Part shown: one piece after another, positions 20,180 through 31,372 of the stretch | Layout: each line of letters starts with the position of its first letter | Numbering within the stretch: position 1 is the first letter of the stretch | Assembly (NCBI RefSeq): GCF_032062135.1 | Contig: NC_092860.1 | Span: 68,165,594-68,229,593, forward strand | Direction of reading: 5' to 3' | DNA from: Pyxicephalus adspersus | Lineage: Eukaryota; Chordata; Amphibia; Anura; Pyxicephalidae | DNA: 64,000 bases | Made by a program: the position numbers and the translations under genes | The notes under the pieces: model-generated | Told to the model about the DNA's origin: nothing | Seen by the model: the letters and a program-made list of their open reading frames with translations, nothing else | Database searches by the model: none

Positions 20180-20832
20180 AGAGATGACAGGGGGCTTTGA
20201 AAGAGGGAAAGGAATGTATAAAGTGATTAAGTTGTAGAGGCCGACAGAAACCTAGGGGGGGTAACGAGTGTTCGGCTTGCAAGTCAGCAACAGGTACATA
20301 AGAAAAATGGTAAGCTCCAAAAATTTCCTGTTTTGCTCATTTTTTAAAAACAGCACTTGGAGAGTGATACCCATGAGCGGGTGGTGGCACATTTGGGAGA
20401 GCCCAAAGTTCAGTGACCATGTTAAGTCAAGTTTTCATCACATTATTTATTTATAATTCACAACAATCTAGTTTGGTAATATTAGCTTTTTACACATCTA
20501 AATATATTTGAAAGCCAAATATCCTTTAATAGACAAAATTTGATCTATGTGGGTTTTAATATCTCTAATACATATGTTCTTGTAACTATCTAGATAAACA
20601 TATAGAAAAATCTTCAGTGCTCATAATATGTATCTTTATAGTGAAATATACTACTAAGAAGCCTTATATTAGGAGTATTCTGTACTTATCTCTGATGAAT
20701 CTCTGTATTGAAAACTTATGATCATCTCTAAAATCAGTTTCACTTTGTTAGCATCTTTAAATTTATTTAATACAAAAATATAACCTCTACTTATCTAACT
20801 ATTATAGTGTGGGTCTGTTAACCTCAAAAAAA
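20180..20832. other. AT-rich stretch, nothing identified
   Basis: No motif or repeat was recognised. Open frames are short. Confidence 0.4.
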
Positions 20833-20871
20833 TCCCCTGAAGAATTTTACTCAGGTGAAACGTGTCGCGTG
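20833..20871 (+). ncRNA. Hammerhead-ribozyme-like motif (core intact)
   Basis: CTGAAGA at 20837-20843, GAAA at 20857-20860 and GTC at 20864-20866 keep all core positions of a type I hammerhead (CTGANGA, GAAA, NTH). Stem III would be a single C-G pair closing a 2-nt loop (20861-20864), as in Penelope-like element hammerheads. Stem II (20844-20856) has A-T, two T-G wobbles and T-A. Stem I is weak, with C-G pairs separated by a mismatch. AATAAA follows within about 20 bp. No Penelope RT was found nearby. Confidence 0.45.
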
Positions 20872-20959
20872 AATTGAAATAATAAAGTAATCACATATTT
20901 TTTTAGATATCTATTCTCTCTTTGTGCCTAGAAAAAGCCTGCCTTTCTCTCCTCTTATG

Positions 20960-21170
20960 TTCTTATCTAATTGTAATAGATATACCAGTCTGGACATAAT
21001 ATTCATCTTGAGCACATTACATCTGCCAAACCAATAAAGGGTCAGTTTCTTCCATCTTAGAAACATTTTCTATATACTATTAAAAGAGGTAAGTAATTCA
21101 GTTCTACTATGCGCAAAAGTTTTGCAGGGATGCATCTACCTAAATAAGAGATAACATGTCTTGTCCATTT
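20960..21170 (-). pseudogene. L1/Tx1-type LINE, RT thumb fragment
   Basis: Minus-strand reading with a few stops: VELNYLPLLIVYRKCF, DGRN-PFIGLADVMCSR and CPDWYIYYN. This matches the L1 block LNYxPLLxxIxxDLxRW..LSWxGRINxIKMxxLPRxLY. It is a 70-codon scrap. Confidence 0.5.
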
Positions 21171-21599
21171 AAAGGGTAAATGTGGTGCCCAGCCCACTTT
21201 TGACCAGGTGGCTACAGTTTCCCCTCCCCCAGCTAAAAAAAAATTTCAGACCAATGTAGTTGAAAATATTTAAAAATAATGTCCTATGGGAGAACGTCTG
21301 ATTGTGAGCAGCTGGAAAGGCTGGGTAAGTGGTAAGAGAAGAAGGTGGCTGTCTAATGGTAGAAGGATTTTGTGATCTGGAACTTCCTGTATCGTCTACT
21401 AACAATACGGCCCTCTCTGCAGCTACTATTGTTGATGTTCTGTCAAATTTTTCTACCCATCATATTTTTTCACTAGATGAAAATAAACTTGGAGGATTTA
21501 AGGTTAGACACTGGGTACAATAGGCACCAGGCAGGGGTTAGGCACTGGAGAGGGGTGAAAAGGCTTAAGATTTCTGACCCTCTTTTGCACCTGTCTCTC

Positions 21600-22680
21600 T
21601 TTCTGACAATCCATAACCTAACAATTGTAATGATGTAGTTGATATAGTGTACTTGGACTTTGCTAAAGCATTTGACACAGTACCCCACAGACGGTTAATA
21701 GGCAAGTTAGGGTCAATAGGTTTAGAAAAGTCAATCTGTAAATGGATAAAGAACTGGCTTAAAGACTACATGCAGAGTAAATAATAATGCTTCATACTCT
21801 GAATAGTCTAAGGTTATTAGTGGTGTACAGTGCTGGGACTATTACTGTTTAACATCTTTATAAATGATATATAGATTGGGATTAAAAGTACCATTTCTGT
21901 GTTTGCAGTTGAAACCAAACTTTGTAATAGAATTAAGTCCATACAGGATGTCTATAATCTACAAGCTGACCTGGATGTACTGTTTGATTGGGCAGCCAAG
22001 TGGCAAATTACATTTACTATAGATAAATGTAAAGTTATGCACTTGGGGGTCTAACAACACGCATGCTTCATACTGTCTAAGGGAATACATTTGGGGGAGT
22101 CAGGAATGGAAAAGGATCTGGGGGTTCTGGTAGATCATAGACTTAATAACAGCATGCAATGGCAAGCTGCAATATCTAAAGCTAGCAAATTTTTTTCCTG
22201 TATTAAAAGAGGAATAGACTGCAGAGATCGAGACATAATCCTGTCCCTGTACAAAGCATTGGTCAGACCACATCTGGAATATGCCGTCCAGTTTTGGGCA
22301 CCAGTTCACAAAAAGGAGATTTTGGAATTGGAAAGAGTGCAGAGAAGGGCAATTAAACTAATAAAAGGAATGGAGGAGCTCAGCTATGAGGAGAGATTAG
22401 CTGAACTGAATCTATTCTCCCTTGAGAAGAGATGTTTAAAGGGGGATATGATCACCCAGTATAAATTTATAGATGTTCGATATGGAGAACTCTCTTCCTG
22501 ATTATTCACTTTGAGATCATAACAAAGAACAAGAGGAAACTTTTTGCGTATGGAGGAAAATAAGTTTAAGTTCCGGATAAGGAAGGGATTCTTCACTGTA
22601 AGATCTGCGAAAATGTGGACATGGCTCCCTCTAGAAGAAGTTTCAGCAACTACTATATGGTATAGGAAAACAAACCTAAA
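21600..22680 (+). pseudogene. CR1 LINE, RT palm to C-terminus
   Basis: Plus strand. DIVYLDFAKAFDTVPH is RT block with the first catalytic Asp. LFNIFINDI follows, then FAVETKLCN, where the catalytic F-A-D-D-T motif has lost both aspartates. The open frame 22091-22501 has EKDLGVLVDHRLNNSMQW, ALVRPHLEYAVQFWAPVH and RVQRRAIKLIKGMEELSYEE followed by RLAELNLFSLEKR, the thumb and C-terminal region of CR1. Stops are present before 22090, and the CR1 3' tail is missing after about 22680. Confidence 0.85.
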
Positions 22681-22940
22681 TAAGCAAAGTTACTATAACA
22701 AGCCCCTGTGAATAATGTTCATAGTAAAAAATCAATAAAAAATATACCAAAAATAATGCACAATATATTAGTGTAATAATAATGCACTTTGGAGTAATTT
22801 CTGTAAAAAAGAAGTGCAATCGATTCCTTATGAGCAGCAAACTAACCAAACAGGAGATAATCAGGTTAAAATAAATTGGTCTGCATGTAATCATTTAGAG
22901 TAATTTAAATAAAAGCATTGTTATTTATAATAAAGCATAC

Positions 22941-23021
22941 CATGTTCTAAGTGGTGTAAAAACACAAAGGCTTTTCTCTGGATCCCATGCACAGTAAGGG
23001 TCACGTGTGCCCAGGCAACTT
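22941..23021 (-). CDS. Semaphorin exon (PSI domain start)
   Basis: Minus-strand exon with acceptor TTTTCATAG before 23021 and donor GTATGC from 22940. It starts with the single base that completes the codon split at the end of the 31552-31689 exon, so the phases agree. It encodes SCLGTRDPYCAWDPEKSLC and then VFTPLRT; the RDPYCxWD motif with its cysteines is the hallmark of the PSI domain that follows the sema domain. The Gly usual in PYCGW is Ala here. It ends in phase 2, awaiting a further exon at lower coordinates, which was not found. Length is 81 nt. The neighbouring exon lies 8.5 kb upstream, with the intervening intron full of repeats. Confidence 0.82.
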
Positions 23022-23659
23022 CTATGAAAAGAGCAAGGATGAGAAAAATAATTGTACACTTTTAAGCAAACATACTGGCATTAATCCGAATTACATTTCA
23101 GACTATTTTAATGTTTATATTTAAATTATCTGTGGATTAATTTTAGCTTCTTCATTTAAACAGTTTGAGAAGCAATGCTATGTGCTCCGTTAACATAGTT
23201 TGTAAAGTTTACATACTTAGTGTAAATATTGTACTTGTAACAACACAGTCAAGCACTGCATGCAATATTTTAACATTTTTTTCAAGATAAGATTTCTATC
23301 TCACACAATATATTATAAAAAACAACATCAAGTCTATCAATTCAAGTGTTATAATCAATTAAATAATAAAGTGTCCTGGTGCTCTAAAATATACAATGTT
23401 CTAGTGTTATTAAAAGAAAATTAGTATTCACTTCTTTCAAAATAAATTTCAAATTCCTAAATTGCTTTTGTGCTTCCCATATCAGTCTCCATCACCATGT
23501 GCATGACCATCCTTCAAACAAGTGCTAATCCCCTGTGCTCAAAAGAGGACATTAACCTCTATATCAAAGGAAAATCTGTTAGCACAGTTGGTCTCCTACT
23601 CATGTCCTACTCATTCATTTTCATCTTCTTTTTCACTACAGTCCTCTGTGGGCTTTGGT

Positions 23660-23930
23660 TTATGACAAAATATGATTACATCCTGATCTATCAGATGCCT
23701 CAATTTCGTATTTTTCGTAAATTTTTTTCACATTTTTTTCATGATTCATCCACCTCTTTCTGGGCCTTCCCTGTGTTTTCTGTCCCTCTGGTCTCCAATG
23801 TACTGCTCTCTTTTCATTCATTATCCCTGAATGCCCATCCCATGCTATTCTTTGAGCTTTAAGAAACTTGATTTTGTCTGCATCATCTAATAATTGCTCT
23901 AATTTGTAGTTCATTCTTATTCTCCACATT
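23660..23930 (-). pseudogene. LINE C-terminus of the RTE/jockey-like 'endonuclease-RT' type
   Basis: Minus strand. LWRIRMNYKLEQLLDDADKI, then AQRIAWDGHSGIMNEKRAV, then QKTQGRPRKRWM. This follows the characteristic terminal pattern of one group of non-LTR RTs: R-x-N-x-E-L-x-x-L, R-x-x-W-x-G-H-x-x-R-M, G-R-P-R-x-R-W. The Val and Arg of the GHVxRM motif are changed. It directly abuts a plus-strand CR1 piece at 23930. The clade cannot be fixed from so little sequence. Confidence 0.6.
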
Positions 23931-23934
23931 TTGG

Positions 23935-24235
23935 AACAAGAAAGGAACAAGAAAAGGGCATTCCAAAAACATAAAAATGAAGGATCACCTTTATCGTTTG
24001 AAATTATAAACAATATAACAAAAGATGTAAAAAGGAGACAAAATGTGCAAAACTTCAAAATGAATGAAAGATTGCAAAGGAAAGTAAGGCAAACCCTAAA
24101 TTTTTAAGAAATTTTTAAGAAAAATGTATTATTAGCAAAAAGATCAGATCTGAGCGTGTAGGCCCCTTAAAGGATGTCTCTGGGTTGGTAACCAGGGATA
24201 AAAAGGCAGATTTGCTAAACACTTCTAAACGTTTA
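23935..24235 (+). pseudogene. CR1 LINE fragment (EN-RT linker)
   Basis: Matches the CR1 linker at 46140-46530 and, inverted, 36080-36400. Shared words include AAGGGCATTCCAAAAA, ATGTGCAAAACTTCAAAATG, AAAGTAAGGCAAACCC and AAAGATCAGATCTGAGC followed by AAAGGATGTCTCTGGGTTGG. The alignment supplies the empty-site version of the hAT insertion at 46525-47578. Confidence 0.75.
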
Positions 24236-24650
24236 CGGGGTGCAGAATCCAAGCAACAGCCTGGTTTCCAAAGCCTCTAGAGGAGAGGATGTTGCGCTGC
24301 AGGCTGTTGTCAGGATGCGGCCCCCATGCACACAGCTGCTGGTAACTGCTGACAGGATAGGACCAAAGCAGAGTACAGGAGCGCAAGGCATGAGAGTAGT
24401 CAGACGTACCTCAGGTAGTAAACAGGGGTATTCAGAGAGAGCTGGGGTCGGTACACCAAAAAGTCAGTATCAGGAACTGAGAATGCAGACAGGAACCTGG
24501 AAAGAGCCTAGAAGAACTCCTTGTTCAGGCAACATCCTGTTGCCAGTCACTTCCTTTTATAGGGGAGGTCATGTGACCAGCAGGTAACAGAACCCACCAC
24601 CAGAGGAAGTGCTGGAGCAGAGGCAGCTCAGATGGAGTTCACACTGCTGC
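24236..24650 (-). repeat. Ty3/gypsy LTR-like fragment
   Basis: The minus strand includes CCAGCAGCTGTGTGCATGG, CTGCAGCGCAACATCCTC, CTCTAGAGGCTTTGGAA and GGATTCTGCAC. The same block order is seen in the LTRs at 14560-14625 and 16480-16560. Further out, CCTATAAAAGGAAGTGACTG offers a TATA-like promoter word. Confidence 0.5.
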
Positions 24651-25122
24651 CATCAGATGGAGTGCAGCAGTGGATTACTCTAGTCCTCGGGGGTATGGAG
24701 ACAGATCTCAAGGAGTGACATGTGTCAGAGCAGGAAGTGACCAGTGGATAAGATTCCTGGATGGAGCCGTTGCTGCTGGCTACAGAGATCCGAGATCTGG
24801 CTATAGAGATTTGATGTTATCTTTCTGTAAGTATTTTATTTTTGAATTACTTCCTTGGTTGTAGGATTTCCTGGACATTCTGTTGGTATTATTTTTATAC
24901 ACTAAATTAAACTTTATTTATAAACTCAAATTTTTATTATTTCCTAATTTTACTCAATCTATAGAAATTCCGCCTTACTCTAAATGACTAAATCTAATAT
25001 TTAAAAGTCAATATTTAGTCACAGTTTGTACCTCTGCACCTTCCTGTACATCTTTTATGGAGATAGCACACCTTTTTGATACTTTGATCAATTTAATTCT
25101 CTTTCATTTTAATCTTTCTGTC
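24651..25122. other. Unassigned, possibly LTR-associated
   Basis: It includes GATGGAGTTCACACTGCTGC and a near repeat of GATGGAGTGCAGCAGTGG. From 24830 it is AT-rich. No coding similarity was recognised. Confidence 0.35.
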
Positions 25123-25435
25123 AGGGTCTCCACAGACAGGTAGCACAGGATCACCCGAGGCACCAGATCCAAGTGACACCAGGTCTTCACCAGGGCACCC
25201 AGCAAGGGGTGATAGGCCGGTAGTCTTGAGGCCACCGGACTCTTTGCTGCTGGGTGTCACCAGATCATGACCCCTGGAGTCACCCTACCTGAGGAGGAAA
25301 GCTGGAGTGGCCTTGGTGTGGAGACAGGTGGCAGACCAATGGAGTTAGGATTCCAGGCACAGGTCTGGGCAAGCAGCAAACAGGCTTTGTCGGACGGGAC
25401 AGGACGGTTTAGTGGAGAGTGCTGCGGGAACCGAC
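25123..25435. repeat. LTR-like fragment
   Basis: It begins TGTCAGGGTCTCCACAGAC, a TG-start typical of LTRs, and is rich in CAGGTNNNCACCAG words. It ends at the start of a plus-strand L1 block. No partner copy was found in the window. Confidence 0.35.
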
Positions 25436-25436
25436 A

Positions 25437-25860
25437 AGTATTGTGGCTTTATCTAAGATGAGTGTGTTCCCTATATTTTCATACTCTATCCAGATGCTAC
25501 CCATTATTGTAGGAACATTAGATTTAAAAGAGCCTAACAACCTTTTCAGATCTTTCATATGGGTGGTTAAACAGCCGAGAATGAGCCTTTGTTTCCTACA
25601 GCAACCAAGTGGGGAACGGACGACCTAAACTGTATAGCTGGGCTATAAAAATAATTCCCATGTTCATTACTGCCTACTGGCATAGTATCAGAAAGATTGG
25701 ATTACAGGGAAATCCCACCACATGTGAAGGTAAGAACCCACTACACATTCCCACTTACACTAGCACAATTCACAAGAAGGGTAAGGTCTATGGAGAATCT
25801 ATTTGGCATTCAATAGACCCCTAACTAACCCCTAAATCTTTCCCCATGTCATCCAGGCCC
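25437..25860 (+). pseudogene. L1/Tx1-type ORF2 segment after the RT, plus strand
   Basis: MSVFPIFSYSIQMLPIIVG, then NNLFRSFIWVVKQPRMSL, and in a second frame RPKLYSWAIKIIPMFITAYW. These match the L1 region where LP-x-x-LY-x-F-x-x-LP leads to FIW...K.PR. The neighbouring L1 blocks to the right are on the opposite strand and contain sequence from both sides of this segment, so the L1 appears rearranged. Confidence 0.6.
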
Positions 25861-25889
25861 AATTAGAAGCATTCCCATCGGGAATAAAT

Positions 25890-26700
25890 AATTACTAGTA
25901 AATTGAGGGGAAAACATGTCGCACAGGATTGACTGTGGACCAAAGCTTTTTGAATAACATAAATGCATGACTAATAAAGGAGAGTAGCACTAGAGAAGTA
26001 AAAAAATGTCTAAGCTGGAGATGGGACACACACCATGAAATGAAGGCCTCATTTTCCACCATAAAACCCTGCAAGACTGCCCTTTGGGTCAGGGACAATG
26101 TTTTTGTCATTTAATCCCCAGTCCTAAACTGGGATAAAGCCCACCTGATCGAGATCCACTGGGCAGAGGAAAAGAGGTAAAAGGAGGTTCGCCAGAATTT
26201 TTGCATACAATTAGGGTCAGTAGTTAGCACTGGAAGGCACTATAGTGTCTGCAAAGTCATTAAAAGCAGAGAGAAAGAGCAAGATTAAGGTCAAGAGACA
26301 GGCTTTGACCTGGCTTCATTTGTTTAAAGGCCAATGTAAATTCATTCCCCGATAGGGGGCTTTCCAGTATTTGGGCATCCTGATCAGAGATCCCAGACAG
26401 ACCAAATTTAGCCAAGAATACTTGGATGTCATGATATCTACACTCATTCAAGACATCTAGGAGATCCAAAGGTAGAACGCTGAACATTTTCCCATAAAGG
26501 TGCAAAGATGCCTAATAATATCTTCTGGCTTAGTATAGCAACAACTATCAGAGTGCCAGATTTGATCCACAGTACATGTGGTGCATATTAATACCAATGC
26601 CCCAGCCAGGAATTTACTACTGGCCACCCATATTAGCAGGGGTGCTAAATCCTGCACTGTGTTATGCCTTAAAAAAGATCTTCAAGTTAAGTTTGAGACT
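25890..26700 (-). pseudogene. L1/Tx1-type ORF2: RT start and C-terminus, minus strand
   Basis: Minus strand. SPLSGNEFTLAFKQMKPGQS is the entry to RT (the PI.xEEVxxALxxMKxGKSPGPDG region), with the GPDG part mutated. KILANLLLPLF and DQVGFIP follow near 26120-26190. The frame then jumps to QGFMVENEAFISWCVSHLQL followed by RHFF (25990-26050), which is from the C-terminal third of ORF2. The central palm is missing. Confidence 0.6.
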
Positions 26701-27420
26701 CTATATGCTGCTACATCACCAATAAAGGGAAGAATTTAGTCTCCAAAACCTGGTTGAGTGGTCTGTTTCTGTAAACGTTAAAGTAAATGTAATTGGGGAG
26801 TGATTCAAGACTGTAATTGGCATTATAGAGGCAGAGGACAAGTATGAGAGATCTGTGACCAAGTGAAATAAAGTGTGCCATGGTAAGAGACAATGCACCC
26901 AACAAAGAGTTCAGAGTGGGGTTTAAAGGCATGTTAAGGTCATGACCTAAAATCAGCATACCTAATGCAAAAGCTTGTAGAAGTCCTGAAAATTTTTGGC
27001 TGACCTAGGATTTAGTTTAAGAACATCTATTATTTCATATACTTCCATTCTATGAGGACTGTTCTATAACTGTACTATTCAACTACATACGAGATAAATC
27101 TTTGTTAGATTATTCTGCACAAGTTGGTGAATAAACCTGCTTCCTATATCCCAGGGAATGTACATCCCAATTCTTTCTTCTCTCCCATAATACCCAGAAA
27201 TTGTATTATATAATAAAGGGCTGTCAAAAAACCAGCTAACAACAAGAATAGAGGAAGGTTTACTTGTCAAGTGTTTGTCATAGTCATAGTGTTTTTGTTT
27301 CATTTAAAAAAACACACAGTGTGTCTCTTGTAAGAAGACAATATAGGCTTTGTAGTGTACTTAATTAAGGCTCTTCGCTTGGAGGTCTGGCATATTCCAG
27401 GTAAAAAAAACTGTGGGGGG
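26701..27420 (-). pseudogene. L1/Tx1-type ORF2 endonuclease
   Basis: Minus strand. AYIVFLQETHC (27330-27360) contains the catalytic Glu block LQETH. LILGHDLNMPLNPTLNS (about 26890-26950) is the GGDFN-type block: G-D-F-N has become H-D-L-N. Stops and one or more frameshifts lie between. It belongs with the ORF1 at 27990-29245. Confidence 0.7.
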
Positions 27421-27690
27421 GGGGGGGAAGGGCTAAAAAAAAGCCCACCTTACAAAGACAATCTGGATGGAATCAATAGGTTGTAAGAGCTCCAAGCTGT
27501 CTTGGGGGGCAATATTAGACATATTATCCCTTAGACCAGCCAAGAGGGTGATCGTCAGCATACACCCCATTCTTGTATAGGACCTTCAAGCCAGAGTTGT
27601 CCTAATTTGCCTGGATAGTACAGGGTAAGGGTTCCAGGGTAATAATGAACAATGAAATACTGAAATTCAACAATCAATAGTTTATTAAAC

Positions 27691-27722
<32 letters not shown>

Positions 27723-27735
27723 AATAATAATAGTT
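27416..27735. repeat. Homopolymer G tract and ATT microsatellite
   Basis: A run of about 13 G at 27416-27428 and (ATT)n at about 27700-27732, both in the L1 inter-ORF zone. Confidence 0.7.
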
Positions 27736-27989
27736 TTTTAAACAGTTCAACTCAGCATGTATAAAAACATTACCTAAGAAAAGGCCTCCAACAACAAGGC
27801 TGCAATTTGCTTAAGGGGTAAGTGTGCCCTGGCACGTTTCATTAAAAATAGGAATAGGGATCGGATATAAAGCCATTCACCTTGACCGCAGCTGTAGGTC
27901 TAGAATAGCTCTTATGCAGAATAACATATTTTGGCCCAGTCCAATATGACAGAAGGTCGGATCCATAATTTTTTTAGACCACCCTATTG

Positions 27990-29245
27990 GAACGCCTTCT
28001 CAGCATCTGTAAGGGTGCTAGGGTAAGCACAAGAAGAGTCTAAGCTCGCATCCAGTGTAAAGGTAAAGTCTCCTTCTAACACCAGAGAACCTTCTCTTAA
28101 TTCCAAGTAACAACACTGCAGTCCAATTTTCTGTAATTTTTAGACTTTAACATTTAAGTATCCAAGTAGCGGAGAATCAGCATTGTGGTCTAGATGATGG
28201 TGACAAAAGGAGCGTGGACGTTTCTTTAAAGCAAGTACGTTGGAAGACAGATCCAGGAACAAAGAGGAGCTTGCCCACTCTAGTAACAAAACTCAAAAGG
28301 TTTCAAGAAATGAAGCAAGGTCATCTGTTATTTTAAATGTTGCAATTCTGCCATCTTTGAAGGCCGTTAGCTAAACGGAGAACCCCAAATGATATTTAAT
28401 GTTACAAGCAAGTAGTTAATCCAACAGAGGTTTGAGCACTCTCTGAAGACCTAGCGTGCAATGGGAGAGATCATGCAACAGTAGAATCTGGGCATCGTTA
28501 AAGGCCACTTCAGTGCTTGCGATTGGCTTATTCCTCTAATTTGAAAGTGTGCAGTCTGCATATCACATCTCTTGGGCACCGAGGGTCAGAGATTTTGGAA
28601 CCAACCAATCTGTGGTCCTTAGACCTTTGGAGCAGGGTATAAAAGATAGTGGTAACCACTATGCAAAGATCTTTGATCTTCACAGATTCCGGTAGGCCTC
28701 TTATATGAATTTTGTTGTTTTTGATTTCTATGTCATCCTGCTGGTTAAATATATGAGAATATAATTCTCATTAGGATTTAAGCATAGTTGGTTACATAAT
28801 ATGTTGGTTAACAGATCCCTATTTACTTTTTCCACCTCTTCTATGCCGGTGCTCATATCTCGCTTTAGCACTGCAATTTTGCTTTCAAACATGTCTTGCA
28901 AACTCTTCATAATACCCTAAATTAACTGATAATGGTGATAGAATTCATCATAGACTCCTTATCCCAATAAGCCTGTGATCCCAAGAAACCCCTAGAGAGG
29001 CTATCCTGTCCAGAAAAATACATACTAAGGCTTGAAGGAGGGGAGGTAGAGTGCATAGGGTTCATATGACAAGTACCAGAGTGGAGGACATGAGGCTGCC
29101 TGTTTGAAGCCAGCAGTGTTGAAACTTCCAGATTCCTTGGCTGAAACAGTGGAGAAGAAGGTGGAGAGGTTGTACTGCTGCCTAGAAATGGGAGAGCTGA
29201 TGCAGGAGAGAAAGAGCAGGCACTGGAGCAGGAGCCAATCACTAA
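27990..29245 (-). pseudogene. L1/Tx1-type LINE ORF1
   Basis: Minus strand. The N-terminal Ser/Pro-rich stretch is open at 28922-29242. The coiled-coil part is MKSLQDMFESKIAVLKRDMS followed by TGIEEVEK (28800-28910). RRM text NKIHIRGLPESVKIKDL lies near 28690-28725. The C-terminal domain includes KISDPRCPRDVICRLHTFKL near 28540-28600. Frames shift several times. Together with 25890-27420 this is the 5' two thirds of one L1. Confidence 0.75.
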
Positions 29246-29249
29246 TACA

Positions 29250-30300
29250 TCCTAAAAATGGCCAAAGGCATGGTCATGCCCCCTGATGTGACAATGCTTC
29301 ATCACAAGTCACAACAGCTGGTAGAGTGCTAACTATGGATAAATCAGGGAAAGCATAAATATTGGAATCAAGATTGGCTAGCACAGAAAACAATACACCA
29401 AAAACAGAGGAAAAATGTATAATAAAAATAATACATTATACATATAATAATGTATAATGTAATATAGTTCTTTGATTTACGAAAAATGAATGTAAGATTT
29501 GTCCTGCCATTTGTTCAGCCAGGGAAACTGGGGAGAGCTGTCCCCGACTGGCTTCATATGTGATTGACTGAACAAATATACACAAAGCTGCCTGGCTGAA
29601 CAAATGACAAGAACCTTGTCTAGACAGAAGCCCACAACACAGAAGTTACATTGTGGGGATGTGGCCCTCTCCCCCAACAATGGCACGTGCCAACCAATGG
29701 GGACAGAATGGGTTTGGGTCTGGTTATAAAAAAAAAAAATAGTGGGACATGCATAAGGTAAACATACATAAAGCAGAAACAATGGCAACTTGTATACACT
29801 TTGTAACATTTGTCTTGTCTAACATTTAGGTGAAAAATCACCCCCCTCCCCAATACCAATAAAAAAATTAAAAACATAATAAGGATATTAATTAGTTTTA
29901 ATTTATTAAAAATGTATTAAGAATAAAATCATACTTGTACAGCAATCAAAGTAAGCTGGTACAGTTCACACTGATTAACTGCATACTATCAAATATTAGT
30001 GAAGGTTCATTGAGGTAAACAAACCTGCACATAACACAACTGTTGACTAATGTATGCTTTTGCAATATCATTTGGATGCCTGTTTATGGACAGCAGAACA
30101 TGTAAGTTTCGCCTGTCAAAATGCACATAAATTAACTGTTAAAATGAGAAGCCCAGTGAACACATTTTGGCTGCCGTTCTTTCACTCATTCTAAAAATAC
30201 ACTACTGGGTATTTTGGAGCACAAGGACACACTTTCAAATAATGTTGTGACTAAAACACTTGGATAATTGCCTGTCAATAGAACATGTGGATACAGTGAG
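29250..30300. other. No certain feature; possible unclassified repeat at 29476-29740
   Basis: 29476-29740 has a more even base composition, with CCAGGGAAACTGGGGAGAGC and GTCCCCGACTGGCTTCATAT, suggestive of an interspersed repeat, but no termini were seen. The rest is AT-rich. Confidence 0.35.
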
Positions 30301-30309
30301 TATTTTTTA

Positions 30310-30311
30310 AT

Positions 30312-30362
<51 letters not shown>
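30310..30362. repeat. (TA)n microsatellite
   Basis: An almost uninterrupted TA dinucleotide array. Confidence 0.95.
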
Positions 30363-30364
<2 letters not shown>

Positions 30365-30440
30365 CAAATTTAATTCTGTTCATCAACAGTCAACCCAAGC
30401 ACATATACCAAAACATATCACTAAAACATATAACTATAAA

Positions 30441-30761
30441 GCTACGTACACAAGTTACACAAGTTAGATGATTCTCGTCCAATAATCGCCTCAGGGCTGT
30501 TATAGGATGAGAATCAGATGTGTGTACAGCGATTGTCGTCCGTCGTTCCGGCGACTGTCTCCTGGTGGATTCACAAATGATCATAATGAAAGTGAAGTTG
30601 GGAGAGCTCAGTGGGATGCTGCTTTGGGTTTCTTCCCCTCTCCATAGAGCAGAACGGCGCTGTATGTACAGCGCTCGTTCATGCATCGAGCAGCCTTTTG
30701 TCATTGAAAAGGATCGTGAAAGATCCTTTTTAAGAACAATTATTTCACGTGTGTGCATAGA
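30441..30761. mobile_element. Non-autonomous DNA transposon (MITE) with GCTACGTACACA-type ends
   Basis: The left end reads GCTACGTACACAAGTT. The right end read on the minus strand gives CTATGCACACACGTGAAATA; allowing for indels and substitutions these match as terminal inverted repeats. The 320-bp interior is GC-richer than its surroundings and has internal symmetry (GCGCTGTATGTACAGCGC near 30656). No coding capacity. The superfamily is unknown. Confidence 0.6.
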
Positions 30762-30872
30762 GAGAGAGAATGACTTAAACGGGCTGAATGTGTATTTGCT
30801 TAGGATTACTGTCTTGCTGGACCTCATAGTGCAACAATCACTATAAAAATATGAAACAAAACTGACACATTG

Positions 30873-31094
30873 GGTCTGATTTATTAAAGCTCTCCAAGGC
30901 TGGAGAGGATGCACTTTCAACAGTAAAGCTGGGTGATCCAGAAAACCTGGAATGGATATCCTAAAAGTAATTTGTTATTTGTTAGCAAATGTTTTCAATC
31001 CTGGACCAGATCCATTCCAGTATGATGGATCACCCAGTTTCACTGATGAAAGTATATCCTCTCCAGCCCTGGGGAGCTTTATTAAATCAGGCTT
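30873..31094. mobile_element. Palindromic MITE (fold-back element)
   Basis: The two halves are inverted copies. Left: CTGATTTATTAAAGCTCTCC, then GGCTGGAGAGGATGCACTTT, then CTGGGTGATCC and CTGGAATGGAT. The right half, complemented, gives CTGATTTAATAAAGCTCCCC, GGCTGGAGAGGATATACTTT, CTGGGTGATCC and CTGGAATGGAT. Arms are about 95 bp with a short AT-rich centre. A diverged relative is at 54429-54643. Confidence 0.8.
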
Positions 31095-31330
31095 AATGAA
31101 CTAGTTATTTTTGTGCATTGACACATAATTTTTTAGAGAAATGCTGAAAGGTCCAAATTGTTAAAAATTATATTTAATATATACAGGCTTAAAAACGGAT
31201 TCCTAAAAAAGCCATCACACCTCTTTTTTCAGTTTTAATGCAAAAATAAAAAAAACATAATAATAGATAATCCCTATTTAATGTACAGGGCTGCGGAATA
31301 TGTTGGTTCTACAAAAATACTTTTTATTCT

Positions 31331-31334
<4 letters not shown>

Positions 31335-31361
<27 letters not shown>

Positions 31362-31372
31362 AATAATAATTA
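31335..31372. repeat. (TTA)n microsatellite
   Basis: TTA/ATA trinucleotide run switching to ATAATAATAA. Confidence 0.9.

Noticed and set aside
25437..29245. Twin-priming explanation for the inverted L1 segment
   Set aside because: In twin priming the 5' part is inverted and the 3' end is terminal; here the inverted piece is internal to ORF2 and lies on the wrong side.
30390..30920. 176-codon minus-strand open frame
   Set aside because: It spans a MITE and its flanks and has no protein-like motif; the terminal inverted repeats explain the region.
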